64,000 bases of DNA from Zea mays. Taxonomy: Eukaryota > Streptophyta > Magnoliopsida > Poales > Poaceae. The position numbers and the translations under genes were made by a program. Position 1 is the stretch's first letter; the number at the start of each line of letters is the position of its first letter. The stretch spans positions 108,201,849-108,265,848 of the forward strand of contig NC_050104.1 of assembly GCF_902167145.1 (NCBI RefSeq), written 5' to 3'. This document shows, one piece after another, positions 10,977-22,947 of the stretch. The notes below the pieces were generated by a model. The model did no database searches. It was given only the letters and a program-made list of their open reading frames with translations, and was not told the origin of the DNA.

Positions 10977-11990
10977 CTATGGTTCTAGATTTATCTTGGT
11001 CTTGCAGTCGGGATTGCCATAAGACTGGTGTCCACGCCGAGGTGAGCGGTACGGGTGCTGAGTCCCAACGGGAGCGGGGGAACCATCGTCCAGGTGACGA
11101 CGTTCCGCGCGCTCAGCCCGTAGCAGGGCGATCTCAGCACGAGCCCTACTTAGCTTGTCTAGTGCATGGTCCAGCTCCGTGTTTAGCACGACGGCTAGGT
11201 TGACTGTGCTGCTCAACCTAGGATTGCCCTCACCGACAGGTGAGACAATCACGCCTCCTGTGCTGCCAGATGGACGGCGGGGGTAATACTTCAGGTCAAG
11301 ACCGTCAGCTACCCCACTGAAAACCGAGCAGTAGTGCGAAAGCGCACGCCGTGCAGCATCTTGCATGGCTGCCTCAGCTGAGTCCCGCTCAGAGATAGAA
11401 TAGTGCTCTAAGCAGGCCTCCGCACCCTGGAGACTGTTCTCCGGACAGCGCACCAAGCAGGTTGCCTCCCAGCGGTCCAGGTAGACCCCGCGACTATGCT
11501 GGTAGACCACACAACGATACTCGATGGACCAGGTACGCCGGTTAAGTGCTCGACGTAGCAGGGTGTCGAGCGCATCATGGAAGTGACACCCGCGAGCAGC
11601 GTCGCGAGTGATGGGCCGAGCAACCCATCCTTCCGGCTCATGGTCAGCAGGGAAGTCGGTGTCGTGGCTCGAGCTGTCGTCGCCACCTCCGTCGTCTGGG
11701 TCTCCTCCAGCAGCTACTCCAGAGGCTGGGGCGCCTAGTGGTGGTGCAGGGGGCGCCTCCAGGGGAAGCACAGGGGAGCAGCTCCTCACAGACTCTATCT
11801 CCTGCTGGAGCGAGAAAGAAGAGCCCTGCTGCTCCTGTCGTTGACGTTTCTGCTCCTCATGCAGGCGGTGGTGCAGTCTCTCCAAGTGGTTGGACTGTCC
11901 GGCCACGGGACGGCGAAGCGGACGCTCAGCAAGGCGGGAGGGTAAGAAGGGGATGACGGACTTTCGTGCAGTGTGTCTAAGTCGAGCCAT
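10977..11990 (-). CDS. Extra ORF upstream of gag in chromovirus B, dsRNA-binding-like fold
   Basis: An intact 337-codon ORF starts with ATG at 11990, 260 nt inside the 5' LTR, and ends before gag, in sense orientation. It is not gag or pol. Visible parts: a basic Arg/His/Gln-rich N-terminus (1-60); an acidic Gly/Asp/Ser linker (about 90-115); a compact region (about 135-235) with a helix (FHDALDTLLRRALNRR), strands (WSIEYRCVVYQ, DRWEATCLVRCP) and a helix (SAEAAMQDAARRALSHYC); then a charged heptad-like segment (LNTELDHALDKLSRARAEIA). The alpha-beta-beta-beta-alpha order and the Ala-rich last helix resemble double-stranded-RNA-binding domains, but the usual Lys cluster of that helix is absent. 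Plant LTR elements are known to carry extra ORFs in this position; the function is not established. The ORF has stayed open while pol has decayed. Confidence 0.7.
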   Translation of the reverse strand: MARLRHTARKSVIPFLPSRLAERPLRRPVAGQSNHLERLHHRLHEEQKRQRQEQQGSSFSLQQEIESVRSCSPVLPLEAPPAPPLGAPASGVAAGGDPDDGGGDDSSSHDTDFPADHEPEGWVARPITRDAARGCHFHDALDTLLRRALNRRTWSIEYRCVVYQHSRGVYLDRWEATCLVRCPENSLQGAEACLEHYSISERDSAEAAMQDAARRALSHYCSVFSGVADGLDLKYYPRRPSGSTGGVIVSPVGEGNPRLSSTVNLAVVLNTELDHALDKLSRARAEIALLRAERAERRHLDDGSPAPVGTQHPYRSPRRGHQSYGNPDCKTKINLEP

Positions 11991-12233
11991 CTACAAAAGA
12001 CATCGCAAGCAAAAGGGTGAGAACAGAATTAATATGACCAGCAAATAATGAATCATAAGTAAATGAAGGATTAGAATGAAACACAATTTTCAGCAAGGTA
12101 TATTATATAGTAGAACATAGGTTTGGTCGGTATGACCAACTTTTGAAGGGATATCAAAGTCAAGGCAGGGACAGAGGTCTATAGTCCTTAGAACGACCAT
12201 TCTATTCTAGGTTAGCGGTCCTACAGTCAGCAC

Positions 12234-12246
12234 GGCTTTGATACCA
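12234..12246 (-). other. Primer-binding site of chromovirus B
   Basis: On the minus strand TGGTATCAAAGCC follows the 5' LTR after four bases. It matches the plant initiator-methionine tRNA primer site (TGGTATCAGAGCC) with one mismatch. Confidence 0.85.
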
Positions 12247-12250
12247 CTTA

Positions 12251-15200
12251 TGTCACACCCGGTTTTAGAAGGCAAACCGAATGCGAACCATGTACGTGCC
12301 AGGATCAGTTATTCACGTACACAGCAGTTACATAACATGGACATCATCACACAGTGCTCAAAATAGTATTAAAAGGGAAATAATAGTCGATTACATCATA
12401 CGTCTGAGACGTCCATATAGTCCTTACAATAAATCAAAGTGCGGAAAAGAAACATAGATAACCGCGGCCTTCACAGGCAGCCGACTGGGGGTTGCCGCTA
12501 ACCCGCGCCTAGAACTCGTCGTAGTCTTGGAACTCCTGGAAGTCTCCTTCCACAGCTTCATCTTCGCCTGAGCAGTGGTTGCAATGCTGACAACCTGGGG
12601 ATGGGGGGGGTTTGGTGTGTAGAGCAAGGGTGAGTACACATCAACATACTCAGCAAGTATCCTGTTTGGCTGTAGTGGACTAGCTTTATGTGGGGATAAG
12701 TCAAGCAGTTGCTTTTAGTTGGTCAGATTATTATTTACTAATAGAAAGCCAGGTTTTAGCATTAACCCAAGTTATTAGCCCGATGTACCCTTTCCAAACG
12801 GAAAGAATACCACTTACCAGTACCATAGTCATAACCAAAACCATCGATCTCATAACCATCTGTAAACCAAAATGTCTCTGATCAAGTACCACTAATCACT
12901 GGAGCTCCCTTGGCCGCTCATAACCGCGAGCACGGCTGATATATCAGTTTTCCAAACACTCTGCAGAGGTTGTGCACTTTACCCACAAGCCGTGATTCCC
13001 TTCCTGCCCGGAGATCATGACTCTCCATTGATCACTACCAAGGTGACCCAGCAGGGCATCACTACGTAGCCTTTACAAAGATTCCCCGGGGCTGTAGCCA
13101 CCCGTTAGGTTTCCTAAATGCACCGCACTCCTCCCCAAGGGGCGAACCCAAACTTGGCAGAGCGAGCCGCATACACCGAGCCCCATTGACGGCACGACGG
13201 CTAAGTGATCTACACCCCGGATCCTCTAATTATTCAGCTAAGGGCATCCCATTCCACCCTCATGGTTGCACTGTTTTCCCGGGCGGTCATCCATAGAACA
13301 GGTCCTTACGGAGAGGCACTCGAGAAACCGCTCGAGCCCCCTTGAAGACCACAAGTACAACATCATAATAAGAGAAGGGAAAACAACGTATCATAGATAA
13401 TCTCATCATGTTCATTGATTAAAGTTAAGCAATAGCATAAAGCTAAACAATAATAATCCAACCCAAATAGGTAAACAAGGACATGGATAACAAAGCTAGT
13501 CGATCCTTAGGCATAAAGGTGTAATGCGGGAGGTGAATTAAAGAATGAATAGGACAGAGATAGGTCAAGGGACACTTGCCTCCACCAACCGACTGCTGCT
13601 CAGGGGCTTCTCCTGCGAGTTCCTCGGGCTCTTCAACCGGATCGTTCTCTATGCGATTGCAAGCATACATACATCCATCCATTCAAATTAGGAAACAAAC
13701 AATACACCATACAAGAGAACAAATAAAGTAAATATGCATAGGATATCACATACGATAATGAATTTACCTTGGTTAGAAAGAAATGGGGGAAGGGTCTCGC
13801 GAGAGTTAAAGCTTATGCCTGAGACGCACTATGGGTTGATGAATAACTAGACATCACGTGTTCTAGTTCCAATTGGTTCTAACAAAAGAATTAGCTACAT
13901 GTACTAATGTAAGCGCGACCACTTTTAGTAGATTAACATTGAATAAGATAGACGATTAGCTATACAAATTAACTAACGTAACCAATTTCCAAATTGAGAC
14001 TCCTTTCTTATTAATATAAACAACGTGATTAGCGTAGATAGGATACGGGGGGGGGGGGGGTAGACGATCGTGTCGCGAGCGCGACAGGGCGCTATGCGTC
14101 ACGTCGCGAGCACGACGAGCTATGCCAGAACGCTGTGCGAGCACGCGCACGCGCAAAACCACACGCAACGTATCGCGAACGAGTCGCGCACGCGTCGGGG
14201 CCGTGCGCTGGCCGAGCTCGAGGCCGCGCGTCGAAGGCACGCTGGGCCGAGCTCGAGGCTACGCCGAGAGCCGACACGACGCGAGCAAGGCACGGCGGGG
14301 CAAAGCACGGGTAGGACGGGGGCACGGCCGAGGCCGGGCGCGGGGGCGCGTGCGGCGCGGGCGGCCGAGCCGGGGCCGGGGCGGTTGAACCGGGGGGGCG
14401 GTTGAACCAGAGGGGGAGCTCGCCGGAGGGGGCGGGCGGACGAGGGGGGCGGGCTCGCCGGAGAGGGCGGGCGCGGGACGGGGCTCGCCGGAGGGGCCGA
14501 GCCGAACGGCCGGGGGCGGGGCCGAGCGGGCGAGGCGGCCGAGCCGGGGGCGGGGGACGCCGGCGCGGGCGGCCGGGGTCGGGGAAGAGGCGGCGCTGGC
14601 GGGGTGGCCGGGCGGGGTCGGGGGCGCGGGCGGCCGGGGTGGCCGGGGCCGGGGCCGAGCCGAGCTTGCCGGAGCGGCCGAGCCGGGGGCCGAGGCGGAC
14701 GAGGGCGCGGGCGGCCGGGGTCGGGGAAGAGGCGGCGCGGGCGGGGCCGAGCCGGGCGGCGGGGGGCGCGGGCGGCCGGGGTGGCCGGCGGACGGGGGAG
14801 GAGAGGGAGGGGAGGAGGGAGGAGGAGGGGGGGGACCTCACTGGAGGGGGACGGCGCGGCGGCGGCGCCGGGGAGGTGTGGCGGCGGCGCTAGGGTTAGG
14901 GTGAGGGTGAGGGAGAGAGAGAGAGAGGGAGGGGATTTTTGGAAAAAGAAAAAAGAAAAGAAAAAAAAGAGGGGGGGGGGAACGGTTGGGCCGACTGGGC
15001 CCAAAGTGGGGGGGAGAGGGGGCGCGCGGCTAGGCCGGCGCGGGGCCCACGCGGGAGGGGGGGAGGGGGCAGCTGGGCCGCCAGCTGGGTCGGCCGAAGG
15101 GGGGGGCGACTGGGCCGAATAGGGGAGAAGGGGGGAAGAGAAAGGAAAAAAAGAAAAGGCTTTTTCTTTTTTTTCTAACTTCTAATTTCCTCTAGATGAA

Positions 15201-15433
15201 AGCATTCACATTTTTAATCAATCAAAAAGTATGCATGGTTCGGCATGGTGCATCACACAAAATAAAGTGTTTTAAGGTTTTGCTTTACACGGGGTCTAAA
15301 GCCAAAACCCGCTGCGACTTTGGAAAAGATCAAGGCTTAGTGAGAAGAAAAGGGAAAAAGGAAAGAGTAACGCCTGAATTTGGTGAGAGAAAAGAAGAAA
15401 AAAAAATTCTACCACCAAATTCAGGGCGTTACA
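12251..15433 (-). repeat. 5' LTR of chromovirus B
   Basis: Length is 3183 bp, from TGTAACGCCC (15433) to TGTGACA (12251) on the minus strand. It is nearly the same as the LTR of A. It contains the terminal hairpin (about 15368-15432), the GC-rich block (about 14070-15160), an AT-rich part and the shared block (about 12910-13340). Beyond 15433 the sequence switches to the LTR of element X. Confidence 0.9.
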
Positions 15434-16166
15434 ACCCTCCAGTTTGATCCGCTCCAGTTGCGTTAGTCTCGTATAAATATTTACTATACAATAAAAACAT
15501 CTATTATACCATGTATTATATCTGTATTTAACTAATGTTGGTTAGTTTGGTTAAACTGCTTATAAACTACTGAAATATGACCTATGGTTAATTTATAACT
15601 TAGGTTAAAGTTGAATTAATTACTACTTTAAGTTATTTTCTCTTGATTTATAAAATAAACATAAGACCTAGTTTTAATTACTTAATCACGTGGGTCTTCC
15701 GTAAACTATACCTCTTAACCGTAACTTCGATCTTAGTAATTCTCGAACCCGCGATCTCGTAGCTTCGCGTAGATCATTATTATTCAGTTTGTACTTATGT
15801 TTGGTGTGATGTTAATCTATACCATGTATGTTTGTATTGCTACGACTAGCGCGAGGTTTCGAGGATCTGAAGAATTACCCTGGTAACTGGAATCTCAAGT
15901 GCCAGGCAAGTTGTGCCCTTGATCACCTCTTTTACCCATTCATGTTCTTATTATTCATAATGATCTGCATAGGTTAATTTTGATGGGACCCAATAGGATA
16001 CCCTAGATTTGACTATCTTTGTACCTTGTTTCCCCACTGGTTTTACTACTAAAGTTTTGGGTAGTTCATGCTATTGCTTTATGTGGATTTGGGTATAGAG
16101 ATATTCATCACTCATTGTTATACTTTTTATTATCTGTTCTATTATTTAATGTTCATGTTAAGATCA
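15434..16166 (+). repeat. Element X 5' LTR, left part (5'-truncated)
   Basis: From about 15437 this segment matches 38193-38921 of the complete 3' LTR with a handful of substitutions. It starts 2.1 kb into the LTR, directly after the end of B. It is broken at 16166 by element 3 and resumes at 33829 after the target duplication. Confidence 0.9.
16162..16166. repeat. Target-site duplication GATCA of element 3 (left copy)
   Basis: GATCA precedes the element at 16162-16166 and follows it at 33824-33828. The intact X LTR has a single copy at the equivalent place (about 38917). Confidence 0.93.
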
Positions 16167-19100
16167 TGTCACACCCGGTTTTAGAAGGTAAACCGAATGT
16201 GAACCATGTACGTGCCAGGATCAGTTATTCACGTACACAGCGATTACATAAATGACTCATCATAGCACAATGCTTCGAATTACAATAAAGAGTAAGTAAT
16301 AATATTACAGACTAGAGCCATTTACATAATATAAATCAAAGTACACAGAATCGAAACGTAGCCAACGTAAACAACCCACCACAGGCAGCTGACTGGGGGA
16401 GGTCGCTAGCCTAATCCTCGAACTCGTCGACATCCTAGAACTCCTAGAGATCCACCTCGACGTCGTTCTCCTTCTTCTTTACCTGAGCATAGATTTCACC
16501 AAAGGCAACCTGGTGTTTTGTGAAAGCAAGGGTGAGTACACATCAACGTACTCAGCAAATGTCCCGTTTGCTGTAGTGGACTAGCTTTATGTGGGGGGTA
16601 AGTCAAGCAGTTGCTTTTAGTTGGTCAGATTATTATTACTAGTAGATAAAGCCAAGTTTTAGATTTAACCCACGTTATTAACCCAAACGTACTCCTTTCC
16701 AAACGGAAAGAGTACCACTTACCATTACCAGAGTCGATACCAAGAACCATCAATCTCATTGCCACCTGTAATCCGAACATCTCTGATCAAGTATCACTAA
16801 TCAACGGAGCTCCCTTGCCCGCTCATAACCGTGAGCACGGCTGATATATCAGTTTCATAACACTCTGCAGAGGTTGCGCACTTTACCCACAAGTCGTGAT
16901 TCCCTCTTGCCTCGGGCCGATCGAACCCTTAAACACTACCAAGGTGAATAGGCAGGGTCTCACTACGTAGCCTTTACAAAGATTCCCTGGGGCTATAGCC
17001 GCCCGTTAGGTTTCCTAAATGCACCGCACTCCTCCCCAAGGGGCGAACCAACCTTGGCAGAGCGAGCCGCATACACCGAGCCCCATTAACGGCACGACAG
17101 CGAAGCGAACTACACCCCAGTTCCTCTAATTATTCAGCTAAGGGCATCCCATTCCACCCTCATGGTTGCACTGTTTTCCCGGGCGGTCATCCAATGAACA
17201 GGTCCTTACGGAGAGGCACTCGAGAAACCGCTCGAGCCCCCTTGAAGACCACAAGTATAACATCATAATAAAAGAGGGGAAAACAACGTATCATTGATAA
17301 ATCTCATCATGTTCATTGATTAGAGTTGAGCAATAGCATAAAGCTAAACAATAATAACCCAAAAGGTAATCAAGGACAAGGTAAATACAAAGCTAGTCAA
17401 TCCTTAGGTTGATCATGGTATGCGGGTTGATGAATTATAAAGTAAATGAGACATAATAGGTCAGAGGACACTTGCCTTCACCAAACAGATGCTCAGGGTC
17501 TTCAGCTTCGTAGAACTCGAAGAGCTGGGTCATTTGGTCGCCGAAGCTTGTCCGTCGATTCCTCGAAGCTCAGAAACGAATCGCGATCTAATCGCAACGC
17601 GAAGCGAAGACGAACAGGCACAAGCAAACAAACATATACATATGCATAAGAACATTACATCATACAAGATAAAATGTTATAAAAGCGAGCAATAAAAAAA
17701 TAGAGAGCGCTTCGACGGTTACGCAAGAAAAAGAACCATGATAGACGAAGCTATGGTCGAGAGGTTAGCACGTTTACATTAAACAAGTACTAAATAGAAC
17801 ATCCAATTCAACATAATTATATTAATTGATATTAATCAAATGTGAATTAATACTACTACTTAGTTTTGACTAACTTACTATTTTAATAGTTGAGAGTTAA
17901 GCAAGTAACTTAATGAATATGAGCGATTCTAAGCGAGACGAATTAACGACGCACGACGTGCAGACACGATGTGCGCAACGCACGGACACAAACGACTCAG
18001 TGCGCGGACAACGCGCGATACGCGCGAACGGCACACGACAACGCGTGAGAACAACACGCGCAATACTCGCGAACGACACGCGACGACGTGCGCGAAACAG
18101 CACCGCGGCACGCGCGGACCGACATGCGAAACTAATAATTAAACAACGTGATTAAACTAAATAATTATTAATAAATAACATTTCAGTTAAGGTTAATCAT
18201 ATTGGTGACTAATTATAAATGCGCAAATCGAATTCCTAAATTAGGTTTTTAAATTGAAACATTGTTCTAGTAGCCACTGGTTAAATAAACGTTTAACTAA
18301 ATTAAATAAAATGTGCAAAAATTGGGATAAATATTTCTATATTAAGATAATTTTAATATGAACCTAACGCAACTTGAATGGATCGAATCGGGTTTAAAAT
18401 GCAAAAGTTATGAATGTTTTAAACCATACTGTAATTCGCGCGGACTAAATTTACATAATTGCCATCGTCTTCTTCTTCTCATCTTCCTCCTCCCATCCAT
18501 GGAAGAGAGAGGAGGGGAAGGAGAGGGGGCTGCGCAGGGGGAGGGAGGATCTCGACCTCCGCCAAGAGGCCGGCCACGCCGCATAGGGCACGCGCGCCCG
18601 CGGGCGAGGGCCGCGCCTAGGAGGGAGGGAGCGGGGCACGGGAGCCGCCACCGGCCACCGCCGCCGCCGCCGGGAGGGGGAAAGGGGCGCCATGGGAGGG
18701 GAAACGAATGGGGGAGGGGCGCCGCCGCCGGGGAAGGTGAGGGGAGAGTGGGAGAGGCTCTGCACGGACGGGAAAACGAAGAAACGAAGAAACCCTAGGT
18801 GCAACAATGGAGGTTTCTCACCGGGGAAGAAGACCCTCGCCGGAGCCGAGAGGAAATCCGTCGATTGTCGGAGATTTGGGGATCCAATCGAAGAACCGAA
18901 CGCGCTGCAACGAAGCCCTCGACGAGACGAACGCAGCGGTACCCTCGGATTCCGCAGACGATGCACGGATTGGGAGTAATTGCTCGCCGGAGTTGTCGCC
19001 GGAGTTGGAACCGCCCCGAACTTCGGCGAGCAATACCGGGAGCTAGGGATTGGATTTGGGGGAAACGTTTTGTGTTCTGGAACGGGCTCGACGAGATGAA

Positions 19101-19632
19101 GCCGGACATGTATATATATCTAGGGTTTGGATGAGATGAAAATTCGGTTAAAATTCGGATTTTACTATTTTTAAAATTCGAAAAAAGCCTAGAATTCCAT
19201 ATTTTGTGCTTAAAATATTATATATGCTTTCAAAAATTCCAGAAAAATTCCTATAAATGTTTTGGCACCTAATGAATTCAAAAAACATAATTAGAATTTT
19301 TAAAAATATTTTTAAGTTCCACAAATAAATAGATTTTGGATTCCGGAAAATAGAAAAATATTCTGAAAAATATGAAAATTTACCGAGCGCTTCTAGAAGA
19401 TATGTTAACATGTTTCAAACATATTTTGCACTTAGAAACACCATGCAACAGCATGAATGCAACAACCAAAGTGCCTCTAGGGCTCATTCCACTAGGTTTA
19501 CGCTAATATAAAACAAAATAATTCTCCATTTTTAGGGAAAAGAGAAAGGAAAGCGAAGAACTGAGAGAGTAACACCTGAATTTGGTGGATATTAGAAAAG
19601 AAATTTTATACCCCCAAATTCAGGGTGTTACA
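16167..19632 (-). repeat. 3' LTR of element 3
   Basis: Length is 3466 bp; on the minus strand it starts TGTAACACCCTGAATTTGG and ends TGTGACA. It is almost identical to the other LTR of element 3. The short open frames found here occur in both LTR copies and look like untranslated repeats, not genes. A GA/CT-rich and then GC-rich stretch (about 18460-18780) lies downstream of the TATA box. Confidence 0.92.
19111..19119 (-). promoter_or_regulatory. TATA box in 3' LTR of element 3
   Basis: The minus strand reads CTAGATATATATACATGTCC, a good plant TATA context, about 510 bp into the LTR. The identical site is at 25891-25899 in the 5' LTR. Transcription would run leftward, giving a leader of more than 2.9 kb before the LTR end. 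Confidence 0.65.
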
Positions 19633-20300
19633 AATCTAACCCCCTTAACAGAATCTCATCCTCGAGATTCAAGAAGAGGCTAGCAAGAAAATGAGATTGG
19701 TTCATTAGTCTTTCATAGCTTTTTCTAACTCAACTTTGACTCCGCCGGCTTGATTTGTGAATTGGTTGCTTTGACCATCAGATGCTTGAGACTGATTGAT
19801 GCAATTCTTGAGGATCTCCTGGACCTGTGGGTTAGGACCCACACACGCTTGCGTTGCGCCACTTTGATCTTATTGGTTGATGTTGATCGCATTGTCTTCA
19901 TTAGGGTTAGAAGCTAACCCCCTTAACAGGAGCATTGATACACACTTGGTGAAGATGCTTTCGGTTTTGATCTTGACTGATTAAGAGAGGCTGGAGGTTG
20001 CCAACCGGATAGGTACAAGAGGAAAGGCTACAGATAGAAAAGGTAAGCATAGATGGATTAAAGAGAGAAAAGGGAGAGCAACCAACTACATAACTCTATG
20101 GCACTCAACTAGTAAACTGATTCCATTGCGGACCAAGGGCCACAACACATCAACACTCATTCCAAAGAAGCAAATCAGTCATAGCAGAAGGGCAAACATC
20201 ATGAGCACACAACAACAAACATCTCGTTGCTATACGTTCCTTTTAATTAAATGGTGGTCTTTCCTTACAAATGGGAGACTACTATAAGGCCATCGAAAGA
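19633..20300 (-). other. Polypurine tract and decayed pol remnant of element 3
   Basis: The polypurine tract is at 19633-19652 (minus strand TGTTAAGGGGGTTAGA). The next few hundred bases are non-coding. A short stretch near 19733 (AACTCAACTTTGACTCC) resembles the pol region of B at about 7451, consistent with origin by deletion and decay of an autonomous relative. Confidence 0.5.
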
Positions 20301-22250
20301 CAAGGGGAGCGATAAAACATGTAGGATAGGGGCATGAGAATAGTAAAGTATGGAGCTAAAGCTATGATTGTAACCGACAAGGGAGAAAATTCATCCAAGG
20401 TCAGGATAGGTAAAACACCATTATCAAATCGAGATGTAAAAGTTGATATTTCAAAAGGTAGGCATAAGATAACATCATGGAAAGATCCAGTGGTTACAAA
20501 GGTAAGTGAGGTGAAAGGCAAAAGCACACCAAAAGATAGGACAAGACTTGCAACACAACAGAGGAAAAAGGGAACGGACAAGAGTGGGATGGGCGAGACA
20601 TCACTCTTGAAATGAAATGGGAGAGGAGGCTTTAAAATGAAGAAGCAAGATAAGCATCATGGTAAAGGTCAAGGGATGACAAGGGTTAAGGTGATAACAG
20701 ACAAACACAACCAAGGATGTATTTTAGACAAAACTTGTGAGGTATGAAAGAATGGGAAGCAATCAATGGTGAAGTAGGTGAGGCATTATCCTCAAACAGC
20801 GATGAAAAAGAGGTGGCTTTAAAGGGTAGGTTCAAAGTAATTAAGCATGAGGGCAAGGGCATAGATATCACGAGGGTTTAAAGGTGATAACGGACAAGGA
20901 TGTAGGAGAGGAGGCAAATGCGCATAATAACCAAGGATATAAGTACCACAAAGGATGGAGTTAAGACAAGACCTGCAGATGAAAAAGAAAGAGGTACGTC
21001 CAAGGGCCAGATAGGTAAACAGTCACTCTCCAATTGAGGTGGAAGAGAGGAGATTTTAAAGAGCTAGAATAAAGATGAGTATCAAGGCAAGATCGATGGA
21101 TGACAAGGAGGTGGTGATAGCAAATAAAACACATAGCAAAGGATGGAATTGAAACAAAACTTGTAAGGCGACAAGAAGTGAAAAGAAATCAAGGGAGAGG
21201 TAGGTAACTCGCAACTCTCAAACTGGGTTGAAAGAAAGGGGAGGATTTAAAGGATAAGTTTAAGGTAAGCATTTAGGTAGAAGACATAAATATCGCAAGG
21301 GCCAAAGGCGATAACGGACAAGGGTGTAAGAGAAAAGATGAAGGCATAGAAGAGCAAGTGGTACAAATACAATAACGAATGGAGTTAAGTCTAGGCCTAC
21401 ACGCGGTAAAGAAGAGGATATAGCCAAGGGTGAGATAAGTAAAACATAGCTCTCGAATTGAGATAGAAAAGAGAGGATTTCAACAAGCAGACCTAAGATA
21501 AGTATCAAGGCAAGATCTACAGATTACAAAGGTAAGGACGATATCAAACAAAAGCTCAACAAAGGATGAAATTAAGGTATGACAAGACTTGCAAAGCGAC
21601 AAAGGGAAAGGAAACGAACCAGAGCGGGATAGGGAAAACAACACTCTCAGATTGAAATGGAATAAGTGAGGCTAAAAAAATAAGTAAACATCATGGTAAA
21701 TATGGAGAGAGGTCAAGGGTCAAAGGTGATGATAGGCAAGGATATAAAGGAAGAGGTAAATGTGCATAAAAAACCAGGAATCTAGGTACAACCAAGAATA
21801 GAGTTCAGATAAGTCTTGCAAGTGGTAAAGTATGGGATATAACCACGGGTGAGATAAGTAAGAGACCATGCTTGAACTAAGGTGGGAGATTGGAGGTTTT
21901 AGATAATGAACATAGCGTAATCACCAAGGTAAGATTGAGAGATGAGAAGGGTAAAGGCAATAAGAAACAAAAGCACAACAAAGGATGAGGTTACAAACTC
22001 ACGAGCCAAAGAAGAGGATACGGCCAAGAGAAAGAAGGTATGAGACGAAAGAGGGGCGATTTTAAAGGGCATGTATGAGACAAACATCAATGTAGGATAT
22101 AGAGGTGTCAAGGGTGCATATGATAATAATTAAAAGCATAACAAAGGATATAGTTAAGGCAAGACTCGCGAAATGACAAAGTGGAGAAAACAATCAAGGG
22201 TCAGATAGGTAAGGTTCCAACAGAAGGGTTGAAGTAAAAATTCATTACCG
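20300..22250. repeat. Degenerate tandem array filling the centre of element 3
   Basis: Variants of one unit recur: AAAGGATGGAGTTAAGACAAG near 20952, with related strings near 21137, 21375, 21560, 21794, 21980 and 22143. They are accompanied by variants of CGATAACGGACAAGGG, GAGATAGGTAAAACACCACTCTC and AGGATTTTAAAGG. Spacing is about 165-240 bp, so at least seven diverged copies. The strand is purine-rich. No coding frame persists through the copies. Confidence 0.7.
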
Positions 22251-22930
22251 AGTGGAGTTACAAGGAGACAACAGGATCACCAAGGATATGCAAAGTAGAA
22301 TGACCGCTCATGGATCATTAAGAAACAAGGGTGGTCAAGGGCACGTTAACTGAAATGTCTTAAACATATATTGGGATATAAAGGTAAGCACATATAAAAA
22401 TAAGAGTAGGCAAAATTCCAATGGTACGAGCATACCAAGACCAAGAAAGTACAAATTGCCAAAAAGATAGCGACTTATCAATAGAATAGGAAAGGGTCTC
22501 AAAAGATAGTAAGATCATGGACATATAAACTGAAATGTTTAAATAGGCAGCAAAGTTTTTATTAGAGGTAGGTATCGAAACAAGAGTATTGAAGAATCCG
22601 GGGATAAAAGCATGTCAATACCAAGGGAATAGAGATGGTCAAATGGTAGCAATTTAATAATGGAAAAAGAATCCCAAAAGACAAGGCTATGGTTAGGGGG
22701 CATCTACAAAGATGTCGCAAGCACAAGATGAGATCGGATCTAATAGATTGAGAGAAGTATAGACCATACTAGAATAAAATACTTTTTGGCAAGGGGCATA
22801 TAGGAGCACACATAGAATTAGTCGAGGTGACTAATATTTTGAAGCAGAATCAAGGATGAGATGAAGTAATAATCAATAAGTTCTTAAAACGGCCAATGCT
22901 ACTCTAGGTCAGCGGTCCTACAGTCAGCAC
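22251..22930. other. Non-coding leader side of element 3
   Basis: AT-rich, purine-biased sequence with no gene. The last 60 bases next to the primer site resemble the leader of element B (GTCAGCGGTCCTACAGTC). Confidence 0.6.
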
Positions 22931-22943
22931 GGCTTTGATACCA
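22931..22943 (-). other. Primer-binding site of element 3
   Basis: The minus strand reads TGGTATCAAAGCC four bases inside the 5' LTR, identical to that of B. Confidence 0.85.
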
Positions 22944-22947
22944 CTTA

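Larger units (their letters stand above)
3508..15433 (-). mobile_element. Chromovirus B, Ty3/gypsy Tekay/Del-like, full length but defective
   Basis: The element runs from a 5' LTR (12251-15433) through a primer-binding site, an extra ORF, gag, protease, reverse transcriptase, RNase H, integrase and chromodomain to a polypurine tract and 3' LTR (3508-5971). Total length is 11.9 kb. It cannot encode a complete polyprotein: one frameshift separates gag-protease from RT, and one nonsense codon lies in RT. The left flank CCAAC and right flank ACCCT do not form a target duplication, and the flanks come from unrelated elements. It is the same family as A, in opposite orientation. Maize families such as Xilon-Diguus, Tekay or Prem1 are candidates; I cannot choose between them by eye. 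Confidence 0.85.

Noticed and set aside
18358..19134. Frames of 70-170 codons in the element 3 LTR, repeated at 25140-25914
   Set aside because: Several mutually overlapping frames on both strands around a GA/CT- and GC-rich stretch. They exist in both LTRs only because the LTRs are copies.
20877..22250. CRISPR-like array because of the spaced repeats
   Set aside because: Units are long, diverged and in a plant retrotransposon. There are no constant short repeats with unique spacers.
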